From: Ruminiclostridium hungatei
Lineage (GTDB): Bacteria > Bacillota > Clostridia > Acetivibrionales > DSM-1351
Direction of reading: 5' to 3'
NCBI RefSeq assembly: GCF_002051585.1
Contig: NZ_MZGX01000001.1
Coordinates: 1 to 64,000, forward strand
DNA length: 64,000 bases
The first letter of the stretch is position 1. Every line of letters starts with the position of its first letter. Made by a program: the position numbers and the translations under genes. Below the pieces are notes generated by a model that was not told the DNA's origin, searched no databases, and worked only from the letters and a program-made list of their open reading frames with translations. This document shows positions 32,637-41,590 of the stretch, one piece after another.

Positions 32637-33791
32637 ATGAGCGCTGAGTTAATACTTGCACTTGAACAGTTGGAAAAGGAAAAGGGTATTAAAAAGGAAA
32701 TTATAATTGAGGCTATTGAAGCCGCGCTTATTTCTGCATATAAGAAGAACTTTGGTTCTGCCATGAACGTAAAGGTAAATATAGATAGAATTACCGGTGA
32801 TGTTAAAGTTTTCGGACTCAGAAAAGTTGCCGAAGTTCCGGATATGGATCAAATGGATATTTCAGTGGATGAAGCTGCAAAATTGAATCCTACCCTTGCG
32901 GTGGGTGATATCGCCGAAATGGAGGTTACTCCCAGGTCTTTCGGAAGAATAGCCGCCCAGACAGCAAAACAGGTAGTTGTTCAGAAGCTCAGAGAGGCTG
33001 AAAGAGGAATAATATACGATGAATTCTATAACAAGGAAAGCGATATAGTAACAGGCATTATTCAAAGAATAGAAAAGAGAAATGTCATAGTTGACCTTGG
33101 TAAAACCGAAGCCGTACTTGCACCTACAGAACAGACTCCGGGAGAAGAGTACCGCTTCAATGAAAGGCTCAAGTCTTATATTGTGGAAGTTAAGAAAACC
33201 ACCAAGGGTCCTCAGATAATGATTTCCAGAACTCATCCCGGTCTTGTAAAAAGACTCTTTGAGCTTGAGGTTCCGGAAATTCACGAGGGTGTTGTGGAAA
33301 TAAAAAGTATTTCCCGTGAACCGGGTTCCAGAACGAAAATAGCAGTATTTTCCAGAGATGAAAATGTTGATCCGGTTGGAGCCTGCGTAGGCCAGAAGGG
33401 AACCAGAGTTCAGGCCATAGTTGATGAACTCAGGGGCGAAAAGATAGATATCATAAAATGGAGCAATGACCCCAAGGAATATATTTCCAGCAGCTTAAGC
33501 CCTGCCAAGGTTGTGAGGGTTGACGCCAATGAAGAGGAAAAGGCTGCGCGTGTTATAGTACCTGACTATCAGCTTTCACTGGCAATTGGTAAGGAAGGCC
33601 AGAATGCCAGACTTGCTGCCAAGTTAACCGGTTGGAAAATTGACATAAAGAGTGAATCGCAGTTAAGACAGGCAATAGAGAGACAGCTTTTTGATGACAG
33701 CATCAGTACAGGTGACTTTATGGATTTTGATGTTGAAGAGCAAAATGATACTTACGACGGTGACCAGGATGAGGATGTTTTCATAGATTGA
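32637..33791 (+). CDS. nusA: Transcription termination/antitermination protein NusA
   Basis: 384 residues, binds RNA polymerase and affects pausing and termination. N-terminal domain to about 130; S1 domain (IVTGIIQRIEKRNVIVDLGKTEA, about 140); two KH domains (GACVGQKGTRVQAIVDELRGEKID, about 245, and LAIGKEGQNARLAAKLTGWKIDI, about 315); and a short acidic tail without the extra repeats of enterobacterial NusA. The GGGAGG site precedes the ATG. Confidence 0.98.
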   Translation: MSAELILALEQLEKEKGIKKEIIIEAIEAALISAYKKNFGSAMNVKVNIDRITGDVKVFGLRKVAEVPDMDQMDISVDEAAKLNPTLAVGDIAEMEVTPRSFGRIAAQTAKQVVVQKLREAERGIIYDEFYNKESDIVTGIIQRIEKRNVIVDLGKTEAVLAPTEQTPGEEYRFNERLKSYIVEVKKTTKGPQIMISRTHPGLVKRLFELEVPEIHEGVVEIKSISREPGSRTKIAVFSRDENVDPVGACVGQKGTRVQAIVDELRGEKIDIIKWSNDPKEYISSSLSPAKVVRVDANEEEKAARVIVPDYQLSLAIGKEGQNARLAAKLTGWKIDIKSESQLRQAIERQLFDDSISTGDFMDFDVEEQNDTYDGDQDEDVFID

Positions 33792-33874
33792 TAGGTAATG
33801 ATTTCCCGCTGGTGTCTGTAATACATTAACTGTCGGAGTATCGGTAGCAATTGACTATAGGAAGGTGTGGATGG

Positions 33875-34147
33875 ATGAAGCAAAAAAAGATTCCATTGCG
33901 TATGTGCCTTGGCTGTAAGGAAATGAAGCCAAAAAGGGAATTAATACGTGTGGTAAGAAATAATGAGGGAGAAATCAGTATTGATCTAATTGGTAAAAAG
34001 CCCGGCAGAGGTGCTTACATCTGCAGAAGTGCCGGTTGTCTGGAACAGGCTATCAAAGCCAAGAGACTGGATAAGGCTTTTGAAACAACCATAGACAGCG
34101 AGGTATACGAAAACTTAAAATGCCAATTGGAGGGAAACGATGGATAG
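33875..34147 (+). CDS. ylxR: YlxR-family RNA-binding protein
   Basis: About 90 residues (from MKQKKIPLRMCLGCKEMKPK), with the YlxR signature CLGC, ELIRVVR, GRGAYICRSAGCLEQA. A putative RNA-binding and regulatory protein encoded in nearly all Firmicute nusA operons. The ATG at 33875 has GGAAGGTG before it. It overlaps the next gene by 8 bases. Confidence 0.93.
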   Translation: MKQKKIPLRMCLGCKEMKPKRELIRVVRNNEGEISIDLIGKKPGRGAYICRSAGCLEQAIKAKRLDKAFETTIDSEVYENLKCQLEGNDG

Positions 34148-34472
34148 GATTTATTCCTTATTGGGCCTTGCTAAAAAAGCCGGTCAGTTGCTATCCGGGG
34201 ATGAAACTTGTGAAAGAGCCATAAAATCCGGTAAGTCAGTGCTGGTAATTGTAGCAGAGGATGCTTCTGAAAACACGAAGGACAAATTTAAGAGTATGTG
34301 CGTTTTCCGGGATATATCCTATAGGGTATATGGCGAAAAGCTGGAACTTGGCAGATGCACCGGAAAAGAAATACGCTCTGTTATTTCGATTCAGTCAAAG
34401 GACTTTAAAAATGGCCTTCTTAAGCTAATAGATAATCAAATAAACGAATCCGGGGGTGAAGGTATTGGATAA
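34140..34472 (+). CDS. ylxQ: L7Ae-family RNA-binding protein (YlxQ)
   Basis: 110 residues with the L7Ae/L30e fold that binds kink-turn [32 protein letters not shown] then [16 protein letters not shown]. It lies between ylxR and infB as usual. Its exact RNA partner is not known. It overlaps both neighbours by 8 bases, so the three genes are coupled. Confidence 0.93.
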   Translation: MDRIYSLLGLAKKAGQLLSGDETCERAIKSGKSVLVIVAEDASENTKDKFKSMCVFRDISYRVYGEKLELGRCTGKEIRSVISIQSKDFKNGLLKLIDNQINESGGEGIG

Positions 34473-37400
34473 AGCAAGGATATACGAGCTAGCCAAAGAA
34501 CTTAATACTACAAGTAAGAGGTTAATGGAAAAGCTTGCTGAGATAAATATAAATGTTAAAAATCATATGAGCCTTCTTGAACCTCATGAATTAGATGCAC
34601 TTTATAAGCATATTGGTGTAATAAAACATGATGACAAGAAGGATGAGGATAAGAGAGCCGGTTCTGCGGACACTTCTCATTCAGCCGACAAAAAGAAGGA
34701 CGTTAAAAAGGATATGAAAAGTGCTCCAAGAATCATCAGAACCACAGAGATAGTCATTGACAGCAAGGGCGAAGCCGGAAGCACAGAGCATGGGGGATAC
34801 GTCAAGAAGGAAACTAATCAAGGCCATGCAAAGCCCAGCTATGTTAAAACCGAGTCCAGTACATCGGGACTTAGACCAGGTTATGTAAGAGATAATATCC
34901 ATGACATGAAGAATAAACCTGTTGCCAGGACAGACAGGTCTTCGGAACTTCAGAAGAATCCAATCAAGACTTCAGTTGCTCAGCATGATGATTCTTCAGC
35001 GTCAAGGCAAAATGTAAAACCTGAGGTCATTAAAAAAGAGGAAAATATTGTGGCGGATAAGACTATTCAAACTGATGTGAGTATATCAAAAAATATCAAT
35101 TCAAATGATACAGCAAATAAGGAAAATTTAGCTGAAAGAGTGGATATGAAACCAAACGCAGTTACTGAACCTAAGGAAGCGGTTGCAGCGAAAGATGCAG
35201 CTCCGGCTTCAAGGAATGAAAGTATGGGAAACAAGGTTGAAGAAGTCATCCGGCCCGAAGCAAAGGCTTCTGAGGAAACCCCGGGCAAAATTCAGGGAGA
35301 AAAGCCGCAGGGTGACAGACCGCAGGGGGATAGGCCACAGGGACAATATAACAGACCACAGGGTGACAGACCCCAGGGCCAGTACAACAGGCCACAGGGT
35401 GACAGACCCCAGGGCCAGTACAACAGGCCGCAGGGTGACAGACCCCAGGGCCAGTACAACAGGCCGCAGGGTGACAGACCCCAGGGCCAGTACAACAGGC
35501 CGCAGGGTGACAGACCCCAGGGCCAGTACAACAGGCCGCAGGGCGACAGACCCCAGGGCCAGTACAACAGGCCGCAGGGCGACAGACCCCAAGGCCAGTA
35601 CAACAGGCCGCAGGGCGACAGACCCCAGGGCCAGTACAACAGGCCGCAGGGTGACAGACCCCAGGGCCAGTACAACAGGCCGCAGGGCGACAGACCCCAG
35701 GGGCAGTACAACAGGCCGCAGGGTGACAGACCCCAGGGCCAGTATAATAGAGGTGACAGGCCACAAGGTCAATATAACAGACCACAGGGCGACAGGCCAC
35801 AAGGCCAGTACAACAGGCCGCAGGGTGACAGACCCCAGGGCCAGTATAACAGAGGCGACAGGCCACAAGGCCAATACAACAGGCCGCAGGGCGACAGACC
35901 TCAAGGTCAGTATAACAACAGACAACAAGGTTTGGATATTCCAAAGCCTGATGTTTCGGTTGCCCAGGATCAGTTTGACTCCTTGAGAAATGAAGCCAGA
36001 AGAGAATTCCAGAGTAAGGATATAGATAAGAACGTCAAGAGAGAAGAAAAGCAAAAGAAGGAGTCACCAAAGACTACTACTGACAAGAAGCAGAGATTTA
36101 AACCTCAGAAGATAGTTATTGAGAAGAAAGGTGTTTCAGAAATTCTTGATGAAAATTACATCTTTGACGAGTTCTACAGTGATGATGGGAAGAAAAAGAG
36201 GCTGCCCAGGAACAGAAAGAATGAAAAGCTGCAGGAAAAATACATTCCGCCTAAGGCAGTGCTTACCTCAATAACAATACCCGAATCTTTGACAGTTAAA
36301 GAGTTGGCAGAGTCATTAAAGAAAACCTCAACGGAAATTATTAAGAAGTTGATGAATTATGGAGTTATGGCTACATTAAACAACGAGGTTGATTTTGAGA
36401 CTGCAACAATTATCGCAGAAGAGTTCGGGGTAAAGACTGAAAAGGCTGTACAGGTCAGTGAGGAGGATATACTCTTTGATGATGCTGAAACAGTTGACGA
36501 ATCAAAATTACAGACAAGACCTCCGGTGGTAGTTGTAATGGGTCATGTAGACCATGGTAAAACCTCATTACTTGATGCTATCAGAAGTGCTCATGTCATT
36601 GACAGCGAAGCCGGCGGAATAACCCAGCATATTGGAGCTTATACTGTTAAAGCAAATGACAAGCTTATTACCTTCCTGGATACACCTGGGCATGAAGCCT
36701 TCACGGCAATGCGTGCCAGAGGTGCTCAGGTAACGGATATTGCCATACTGGTTGTTGCAGCCGATGATGGTGTAATGCCTCAGACAATAGAAGCTATAAA
36801 CCACGCGAAAGCAGCTAATGTCTCAATAATTGTTGCCATCAACAAGATTGATAAGCCAGGTGCAAACCCAGACAAGGTTAAGCAGGAGCTTACAGAGTAT
36901 GGCATAGTTGCGGAAGAATGGGGCGGAGATGCAATAATGGTGCCTGTTTCCGCAAAGAAGAGAGAAAATATCGATCAATTGCTGGAAATGGTGCTCTTAG
37001 CTGCCGACATGCTTGAATTAAAGGCAGATCCGGACAGACAGGCAAAAGGAACAATCATCGAAGCCAAGCTGGATAAGGAGAGAGGCCCTGTTGCTACTGT
37101 GCTTGTTCAAAGAGGTACCTTGAAAATTGGAGATTCCATGCTGGCAGGTTCGGCCTTTGGTAGAATCAAAGCCATGAACAGTGATAAAGGTGTTTCCATA
37201 AAGAGTGCCGGACCTTCCATGCCGGTTGAAATCCTTGGTATGAATGAAGTACCGGAGGCAGGAGAGGTATTCTATGCAGTTACCGATGAAAAGGTAGCCA
37301 AACAGTTGGTTGAAAAGAGAAAGTTCAGACTGAAGGAACAACAATACAAGTCAAGTGCCAAGGTAACTCTGGAAGATTTGTTCACCCAGATTAAAGAAGG

Positions 37401-38013
37401 TAAGGTTAAAGATTTGAATATAATCATCAAGGCAGATGTTCAAGGTTCTGTGGAAGCAGTGAAGCAATCCCTTGAAAAACTCAGCAATGATGAAGTGCGA
37501 GTCAGGACAATACACGGTGCGGTTGGTGCAATTACCGAATCGGATGTAACTCTGGCACAGGTTTCAAGTGCAATCATTATCGGCTTTAATGTAAGGCCGG
37601 GAGCGAATGTTACTGAGGCCGCAAAGAATGCAGAAGTTGATATGAGGTTGTACAGTGTAATTTACAAGGCAATCGAAGACGTTCAGGCTGCTATGAAGGG
37701 TATGCTTGAGCCCACCTATAAAGAAGTTGTACTTGGCCATATAGAAATAAGGCAGATATTCAAGGTTTCAGGCATTGGGACCATTGGAGGTGCCTATGTA
37801 ACAGATGGCAAGGTGCAGAGGAATTCCGAAGTCAGAGTTGTAAGAGAAGGTATCGTAATTCATGAGGGCAAGCTGGCATCCCTGAAGAGATTCAAGGATG
37901 ATGTAAAGGAAGTTGTTGCCGGCTATGAATGCGGTGTTTCCGTCGAACGCTTCAACGATATTAAAGAATTAGACGTTATCGAAGCCTTTGTAATGGAAGA
38001 AGTAAAAAGATAA
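34465..38013 (+). CDS. infB: Translation initiation factor IF-2 with a long Arg/Gln-rich repeat
   Basis: A 1,182-residue IF-2, long for the family. An N-terminal IF2N domain ([21 protein letters not shown]) is followed by a charged linker. Residues about 282-487 are a repeat of 12-residue units [12 protein letters not shown], about 17 copies. A second IF2N domain lies near 615 ([19 protein letters not shown]). The GTPase has [13 protein letters not shown] (about 692), DTPGHEAF and NKID, and then domains II-IV ending [10 protein letters not shown]. It brings initiator tRNA to the 30S subunit. I prefer TTG 34465, 8 bases after GGGGGTG, over GTG 34456. The repeat is probably disordered. Confidence 0.97.
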   Translation: MDKARIYELAKELNTTSKRLMEKLAEININVKNHMSLLEPHELDALYKHIGVIKHDDKKDEDKRAGSADTSHSADKKKDVKKDMKSAPRIIRTTEIVIDSKGEAGSTEHGGYVKKETNQGHAKPSYVKTESSTSGLRPGYVRDNIHDMKNKPVARTDRSSELQKNPIKTSVAQHDDSSASRQNVKPEVIKKEENIVADKTIQTDVSISKNINSNDTANKENLAERVDMKPNAVTEPKEAVAAKDAAPASRNESMGNKVEEVIRPEAKASEETPGKIQGEKPQGDRPQGDRPQGQYNRPQGDRPQGQYNRPQGDRPQGQYNRPQGDRPQGQYNRPQGDRPQGQYNRPQGDRPQGQYNRPQGDRPQGQYNRPQGDRPQGQYNRPQGDRPQGQYNRPQGDRPQGQYNRPQGDRPQGQYNRPQGDRPQGQYNRGDRPQGQYNRPQGDRPQGQYNRPQGDRPQGQYNRGDRPQGQYNRPQGDRPQGQYNNRQQGLDIPKPDVSVAQDQFDSLRNEARREFQSKDIDKNVKREEKQKKESPKTTTDKKQRFKPQKIVIEKKGVSEILDENYIFDEFYSDDGKKKRLPRNRKNEKLQEKYIPPKAVLTSITIPESLTVKELAESLKKTSTEIIKKLMNYGVMATLNNEVDFETATIIAEEFGVKTEKAVQVSEEDILFDDAETVDESKLQTRPPVVVVMGHVDHGKTSLLDAIRSAHVIDSEAGGITQHIGAYTVKANDKLITFLDTPGHEAFTAMRARGAQVTDIAILVVAADDGVMPQTIEAINHAKAANVSIIVAINKIDKPGANPDKVKQELTEYGIVAEEWGGDAIMVPVSAKKRENIDQLLEMVLLAADMLELKADPDRQAKGTIIEAKLDKERGPVATVLVQRGTLKIGDSMLAGSAFGRIKAMNSDKGVSIKSAGPSMPVEILGMNEVPEAGEVFYAVTDEKVAKQLVEKRKFRLKEQQYKSSAKVTLEDLFTQIKEGKVKDLNIIIKADVQGSVEAVKQSLEKLSNDEVRVRTIHGAVGAITESDVTLAQVSSAIIIGFNVRPGANVTEAAKNAEVDMRLYSVIYKAIEDVQAAMKGMLEPTYKEVVLGHIEIRQIFKVSGIGTIGGAYVTDGKVQRNSEVRVVREGIVIHEGKLASLKRFKDDVKEVVAGYECGVSVERFNDIKELDVIEAFVMEEVKR
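35310..35925 (+). repeat. 36-bp in-frame tandem repeats inside infB
   Basis: Roughly 17 units of 36 bp encode [12 protein letters not shown]; twice a unit is shortened by 6 bp so that RPQ is partly lost. Copies are almost identical at DNA level in the middle and drift at the ends. Because the period is a multiple of three, gain or loss of units keeps the IF-2 frame. Confidence 0.95.
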
Positions 38014-38187
38014 AACGGAATTTGTTCGAATAGGTTGAAGTGGATTGAATTCCAATTCAACCTATTCGTATATGTCAAGAAAATTACATGCTTGAATGAA
38101 ACTGCATTGGCAATACTATTTATGTGTGGGTAAGCTTTAAAATAAACAATAGTTTTGCTTTTATTGAAAATATGGAGGATAGAATTT

Positions 38188-38541
38188 ATGGCTGATAGAA
38201 TAGTCAGGATTTCTGAGGAAGTTAAGAAGGAAATAAGCAGCATAATTCAAAATGATCTTAAGGACCCCAGGCTTCCAAACATGGTAAGCATAATATCCTG
38301 TAATGTTACCAAGGATCTGAGGTATGCGAAGGTATATATAAGTGTCCTGGGCAATGATGAACAGAAGAAAAATGCCATAAGCGCGCTAAAGAGCGCGGCA
38401 GGGTTTATCAGGCGGGAGCTTGGACACAGGCTGCAGCTCAGGTATACTCCGGAGATACATTTTGAACTTGATACGTCTATTGAGCACGGAATATATATAA
38501 ACAAGTTATTGGATGATGCGAAGAAGGAACTAAACGATTAG
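38188..38541 (+). CDS. rbfA: Ribosome-binding factor A
   Basis: A 117-residue KH-like protein needed for 16S rRNA 5'-end maturation, starting MADRIVRISEEVKKEISSII, with DPRLPNMVSI and DLRYAKVYISVLG. I chose ATG 38188, preceded by GGAGGATAG; the longer frame from 38155 has no homology. It follows infB by 174 bp, with an inverted repeat (GAATTCCAATTCAACC...) in between. Confidence 0.97.
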   Translation: MADRIVRISEEVKKEISSIIQNDLKDPRLPNMVSIISCNVTKDLRYAKVYISVLGNDEQKKNAISALKSAAGFIRRELGHRLQLRYTPEIHFELDTSIEHGIYINKLLDDAKKELND

Positions 38542-38560
38542 TGGGGGGGATCGAGGCTGG

Positions 38561-39514
38561 ATGGATAGAGAAATAGTCAAACTTTTGTCGGAGGCTGGGG
38601 GAGTTGCAATATTTCCTCATGTTTCTGCTGATGGAGATGCAATAGGTTCTTCTCTGGCACTTGCAATGGCGCTAAAAAAGGCAGGCAAAGATGTAGTTGT
38701 GTATGTGGAGGAAAACATTCCGGCAGTGTACAGGTTTTTGCCGGGAACAGAACTCACCCGTTTTTATGATTCTTCAGACGAGGCCATGGATATTAATCTG
38801 GCACTGGACACTGGAGACGTTGGCAGGCTGGGAACCCGCGGAGAAGCTTTTTTTAAGGCTCCCTGCACTGTAAACATTGACCATCATGTGACAAACACCA
38901 AATTTGCACTGCTCAACTACGTGGATGAAACATCTGCCTCCACAGGTGAGATAGTGTATATCTTGCTCAAAAAATTGAAGCTCCATATTGATACAGATAT
39001 GGCCACCTGTCTGTACACCGCAGTAGCTACAGACACAGGAGGCTTCAAATACAGCAATACAACGGCTGAAACCCACAGGATAGCCTCCGAACTGGTATCA
39101 GCCGGCATAGATATCGGAGAGCTTTCTCAAAGAATTTTTGACAATACCACTTACCCAAAGCTCAGGCTTACTCAAAAAGCCATTGAACTATTGGAGTTTT
39201 ATGAAAATAACAGACTGGCTGTAGTTACCTTTTCCAGGGCTGATTTGCTGGCTACGGGAGCCTCCGATGAAGATTGTGACGGAATTGTCAACATAGGAAG
39301 GTCTGTTGAGGGCGTGGAGGTATCTCTTCTGGTAAAGGAAAAAAATGCTGAGGAGGTAAGGGTAAATCTGCGTTCCAAAACCTATGTGGATGTGTCCGAA
39401 GTGGCGGCGGCTTTCGGTGGCGGAGGCCACAAAAGGGCTGCCGGGTGCACTGTGAACGGTACATTGCAGCAGGTACGGGAGCAATTGATCGAGGCTGTGA
39501 AAGACCGTCTGTAA
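38561..39514 (+). CDS. nrnA: DHH-family nanoRNase / pAp phosphatase
   Basis: A 317-residue NrnA-type phosphoesterase, which degrades very short RNAs and 3'-phosphoadenosine 5'-phosphate. DHH domain: FPHVSADGDAIGSSLAL (about 18), LDTGDVGRLG (about 85), NIDHHVTNTKF (about 108). DHHA1 domain with the substrate loop GGGGHKRAAG (about 288). It lies between rbfA and truB as in many Firmicutes. Confidence 0.95.
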   Translation: MDREIVKLLSEAGGVAIFPHVSADGDAIGSSLALAMALKKAGKDVVVYVEENIPAVYRFLPGTELTRFYDSSDEAMDINLALDTGDVGRLGTRGEAFFKAPCTVNIDHHVTNTKFALLNYVDETSASTGEIVYILLKKLKLHIDTDMATCLYTAVATDTGGFKYSNTTAETHRIASELVSAGIDIGELSQRIFDNTTYPKLRLTQKAIELLEFYENNRLAVVTFSRADLLATGASDEDCDGIVNIGRSVEGVEVSLLVKEKNAEEVRVNLRSKTYVDVSEVAAAFGGGGHKRAAGCTVNGTLQQVREQLIEAVKDRL

Positions 39515-39592
39515 GGACCGTATTGCTTCTGAAATACGGCATAATATTTACATTGCAGTTTTGCTAATGGAAAGGTTGATATATAAACCAAT

Positions 39593-40552
39593 ATGAACGG
39601 AATTATAAATGTTCTGAAACCGGCAGGCATGACATCCTTTGATGTAGTAGGGTATCTGCGGAAAGTTGCAGGTCAGAAAAAGATCGGACACACCGGAACT
39701 CTTGACCCGTCCGCCGTTGGAGTTTTACCCATTTGTCTGGGAAATGCCACTGGGGCTATAGAATTTATGATGGAGAAAGACAAGGTATACCGTGCTGAAC
39801 TCACACTTGGTTATGCCACAGATACACAGGATGCTTCAGGAAATGTCATATACACGGGAAGTGTGGAGCCAGACCATGCCGCCATTGAAGCTGCCATAGG
39901 CAGCTTTACAGGGGAGCTGGAACAGCTTCCTCCAATGTATTCCGCTATAAAGATAAATGGAAGAAAGCTGTATGAACTTGCAAGAAAGGGCGAAACAGTA
40001 GAGCGCCAGCCAAGAAAAATAAGAGTATTTGATATAAAAATCTTAAGAATCTGGGAGCAGCCGGATGAGTTTGGCCATGACCGGGAGCACTCCGGCAGAT
40101 TGCCCGGAAAAATGCTGAAAAAAGCGCTTTTTGAGGTGCACTGTTCCAAGGGAACCTACATCAGGACACTTTGCCACGATATAGGAGAAAAGCTTGGATG
40201 CGGCGGGCATATGTCCTTTCTCGTAAGAACCAGGGCAGGCAGGTATGGCTTGGACACTGCGCTGACTCTGGAGGAGATAAGGGAACTGTCAGACCGCAGG
40301 CGGTTGGAAGAAAGTCTTATACCTGTTGAAACGGTATTCGAAGATTTTGACAGTATCCGGCTTGACGAAAGAGAAACCTTCAAATACTCCAATGGTGTGT
40401 GGCTGCAACTGGATGTCTTAAATGGAAAATCTGATGATAGCAGCCCTTATATCAGGGTATATGATAACATGGGGACTTTCCTGGGCATAGGTGAAATGTT
40501 CGGCAGCCCGCGGGGAACCTGTCTGAAATCCAGGAAGTTTTTTACTAATTAG
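39593..40552 (+). CDS. truB: tRNA pseudouridine(55) synthase
   Basis: A 319-residue enzyme making pseudouridine 55 in the T-loop of tRNAs. Motifs: GIINVLKPAGMTSFDVV, GHTGTLDPSAVGVLPIC with catalytic Asp near 40, YRAELTLGYATDTQD, and CSKGTYIRTLCHDIG. The C-terminal domain is complete. No clear ribosome site except AAAGG about 20 bases before the ATG. Confidence 0.97.
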   Translation: MNGIINVLKPAGMTSFDVVGYLRKVAGQKKIGHTGTLDPSAVGVLPICLGNATGAIEFMMEKDKVYRAELTLGYATDTQDASGNVIYTGSVEPDHAAIEAAIGSFTGELEQLPPMYSAIKINGRKLYELARKGETVERQPRKIRVFDIKILRIWEQPDEFGHDREHSGRLPGKMLKKALFEVHCSKGTYIRTLCHDIGEKLGCGGHMSFLVRTRAGRYGLDTALTLEEIRELSDRRRLEESLIPVETVFEDFDSIRLDERETFKYSNGVWLQLDVLNGKSDDSSPYIRVYDNMGTFLGIGEMFGSPRGTCLKSRKFFTN

Positions 40553-40626
40553 GGCTTATACTAAAGGGTGCTGAAGGCCGCAGGCCGGTATTCACCCTTT
40601 GGACCCAATACGAGGAGAATATTTTT

Positions 40627-41580
40627 ATGCAGGTTATCCATACTACAGACAGCAGTAATTGTTTTACATCAAAAACAGGTGTAGGTCTTGGCAATTTTGA
40701 CGGCCTGCATATCGGACATATGGCCCTTATCAATACATTGATAAGGGAATCGCAGCTAAATAACCTGAGTTCGATCGTCTATACCTTTACCAAGCATCCT
40801 GAAAATATTTTAAGGAAAAAGCTTATTACGCCCTTGTTGCTGACCGAGCAGAAAAAGATTGATTTGCTGGATGAGATACATCTGGATTACCTGTATTTCG
40901 ACGAGTTTAATGAAGACTTTTCCAGACTGTCACCTGAGGATTTTGTAAAAAAGATTTTGATAGACAAGTTGAACATAAAGCTGGCAGTGGCCGGCTATGA
41001 TTACAGGTTTGGCTATATGGGGCAGGGGGACATTCCGTTTTTAAAGGAACTGGGACAGAAATACGGTTTCAGGGTAGTGGTCATTCCTGCCATAAAGTGC
41101 GATGACGAGGTTATAAGCAGCACGAGGATAAGAAATTGCATCATTAATGGTGAGCTGGAAACAGCGTACAAGCTCCTGGGAAGAAACTACTCGATTACTG
41201 CGGAGGTTGTAAGCGGCAGAAGAATAGGGAATACCATAGGTTTTCCTACGGCCAATATCCACCCTGAGAGGTTTCTGGTGCTTCCGGCAAACGGCGTCTA
41301 TATTACCAAAACCCTGCTGGACGGCAAACTGTACAACAGCATGACAAATGTGGGCTATAATCCCACCTTTGAGGATGTTAAGGAAAAAACAGTGGAGACG
41401 CACATTATTGATTTTAATCAGGATATATACGGGAAAAAAATAGAAGTGTTCTTTTTGAAAAAACTGAGAGACGAAAAGAAATTTGAGTCCGTGGAGCTGC
41501 TTAAGGAACAGATTTCAAAGGATATGAACTCTGCCAGGAAGTACCTGGAAATTGAAGAGGCAGCCTCGGATTGTACTTGA
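40627..41580 (+). CDS. ribF: Bifunctional riboflavin kinase / FAD synthetase
   Basis: A 317-residue enzyme, riboflavin to FMN to FAD. N-terminal nucleotidyl transferase: GLGNFDGLHIGHMALI (about 23) and the VAGYDYRFGYMGQGDI and SSTRIRNCI blocks. C-terminal riboflavin kinase: GRRIGNTIGFPTANI (about 198), NGVYITKT, MTNVGYNPTF and ETHIIDFNQDIYGK. Start ATG follows GAGGAG. hypF begins 11 bases after its stop. Confidence 0.97.
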   Translation: MQVIHTTDSSNCFTSKTGVGLGNFDGLHIGHMALINTLIRESQLNNLSSIVYTFTKHPENILRKKLITPLLLTEQKKIDLLDEIHLDYLYFDEFNEDFSRLSPEDFVKKILIDKLNIKLAVAGYDYRFGYMGQGDIPFLKELGQKYGFRVVVIPAIKCDDEVISSTRIRNCIINGELETAYKLLGRNYSITAEVVSGRRIGNTIGFPTANIHPERFLVLPANGVYITKTLLDGKLYNSMTNVGYNPTFEDVKEKTVETHIIDFNQDIYGKKIEVFFLKKLRDEKKFESVELLKEQISKDMNSARKYLEIEEAASDCT

Positions 41581-41590
41581 AAGGCGATAT

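Noticed and set aside
35310-35925. CRISPR-like array or non-coding satellite
   Set aside because: The 36-bp period has no unique spacers and every unit stays in the IF-2 reading frame.
35183-36054. Long open frames on both strands across the infB repeat
   Set aside because: They arise because a 36-bp repeat without stops in one unit is open in several frames; they have no ribosome sites or families.
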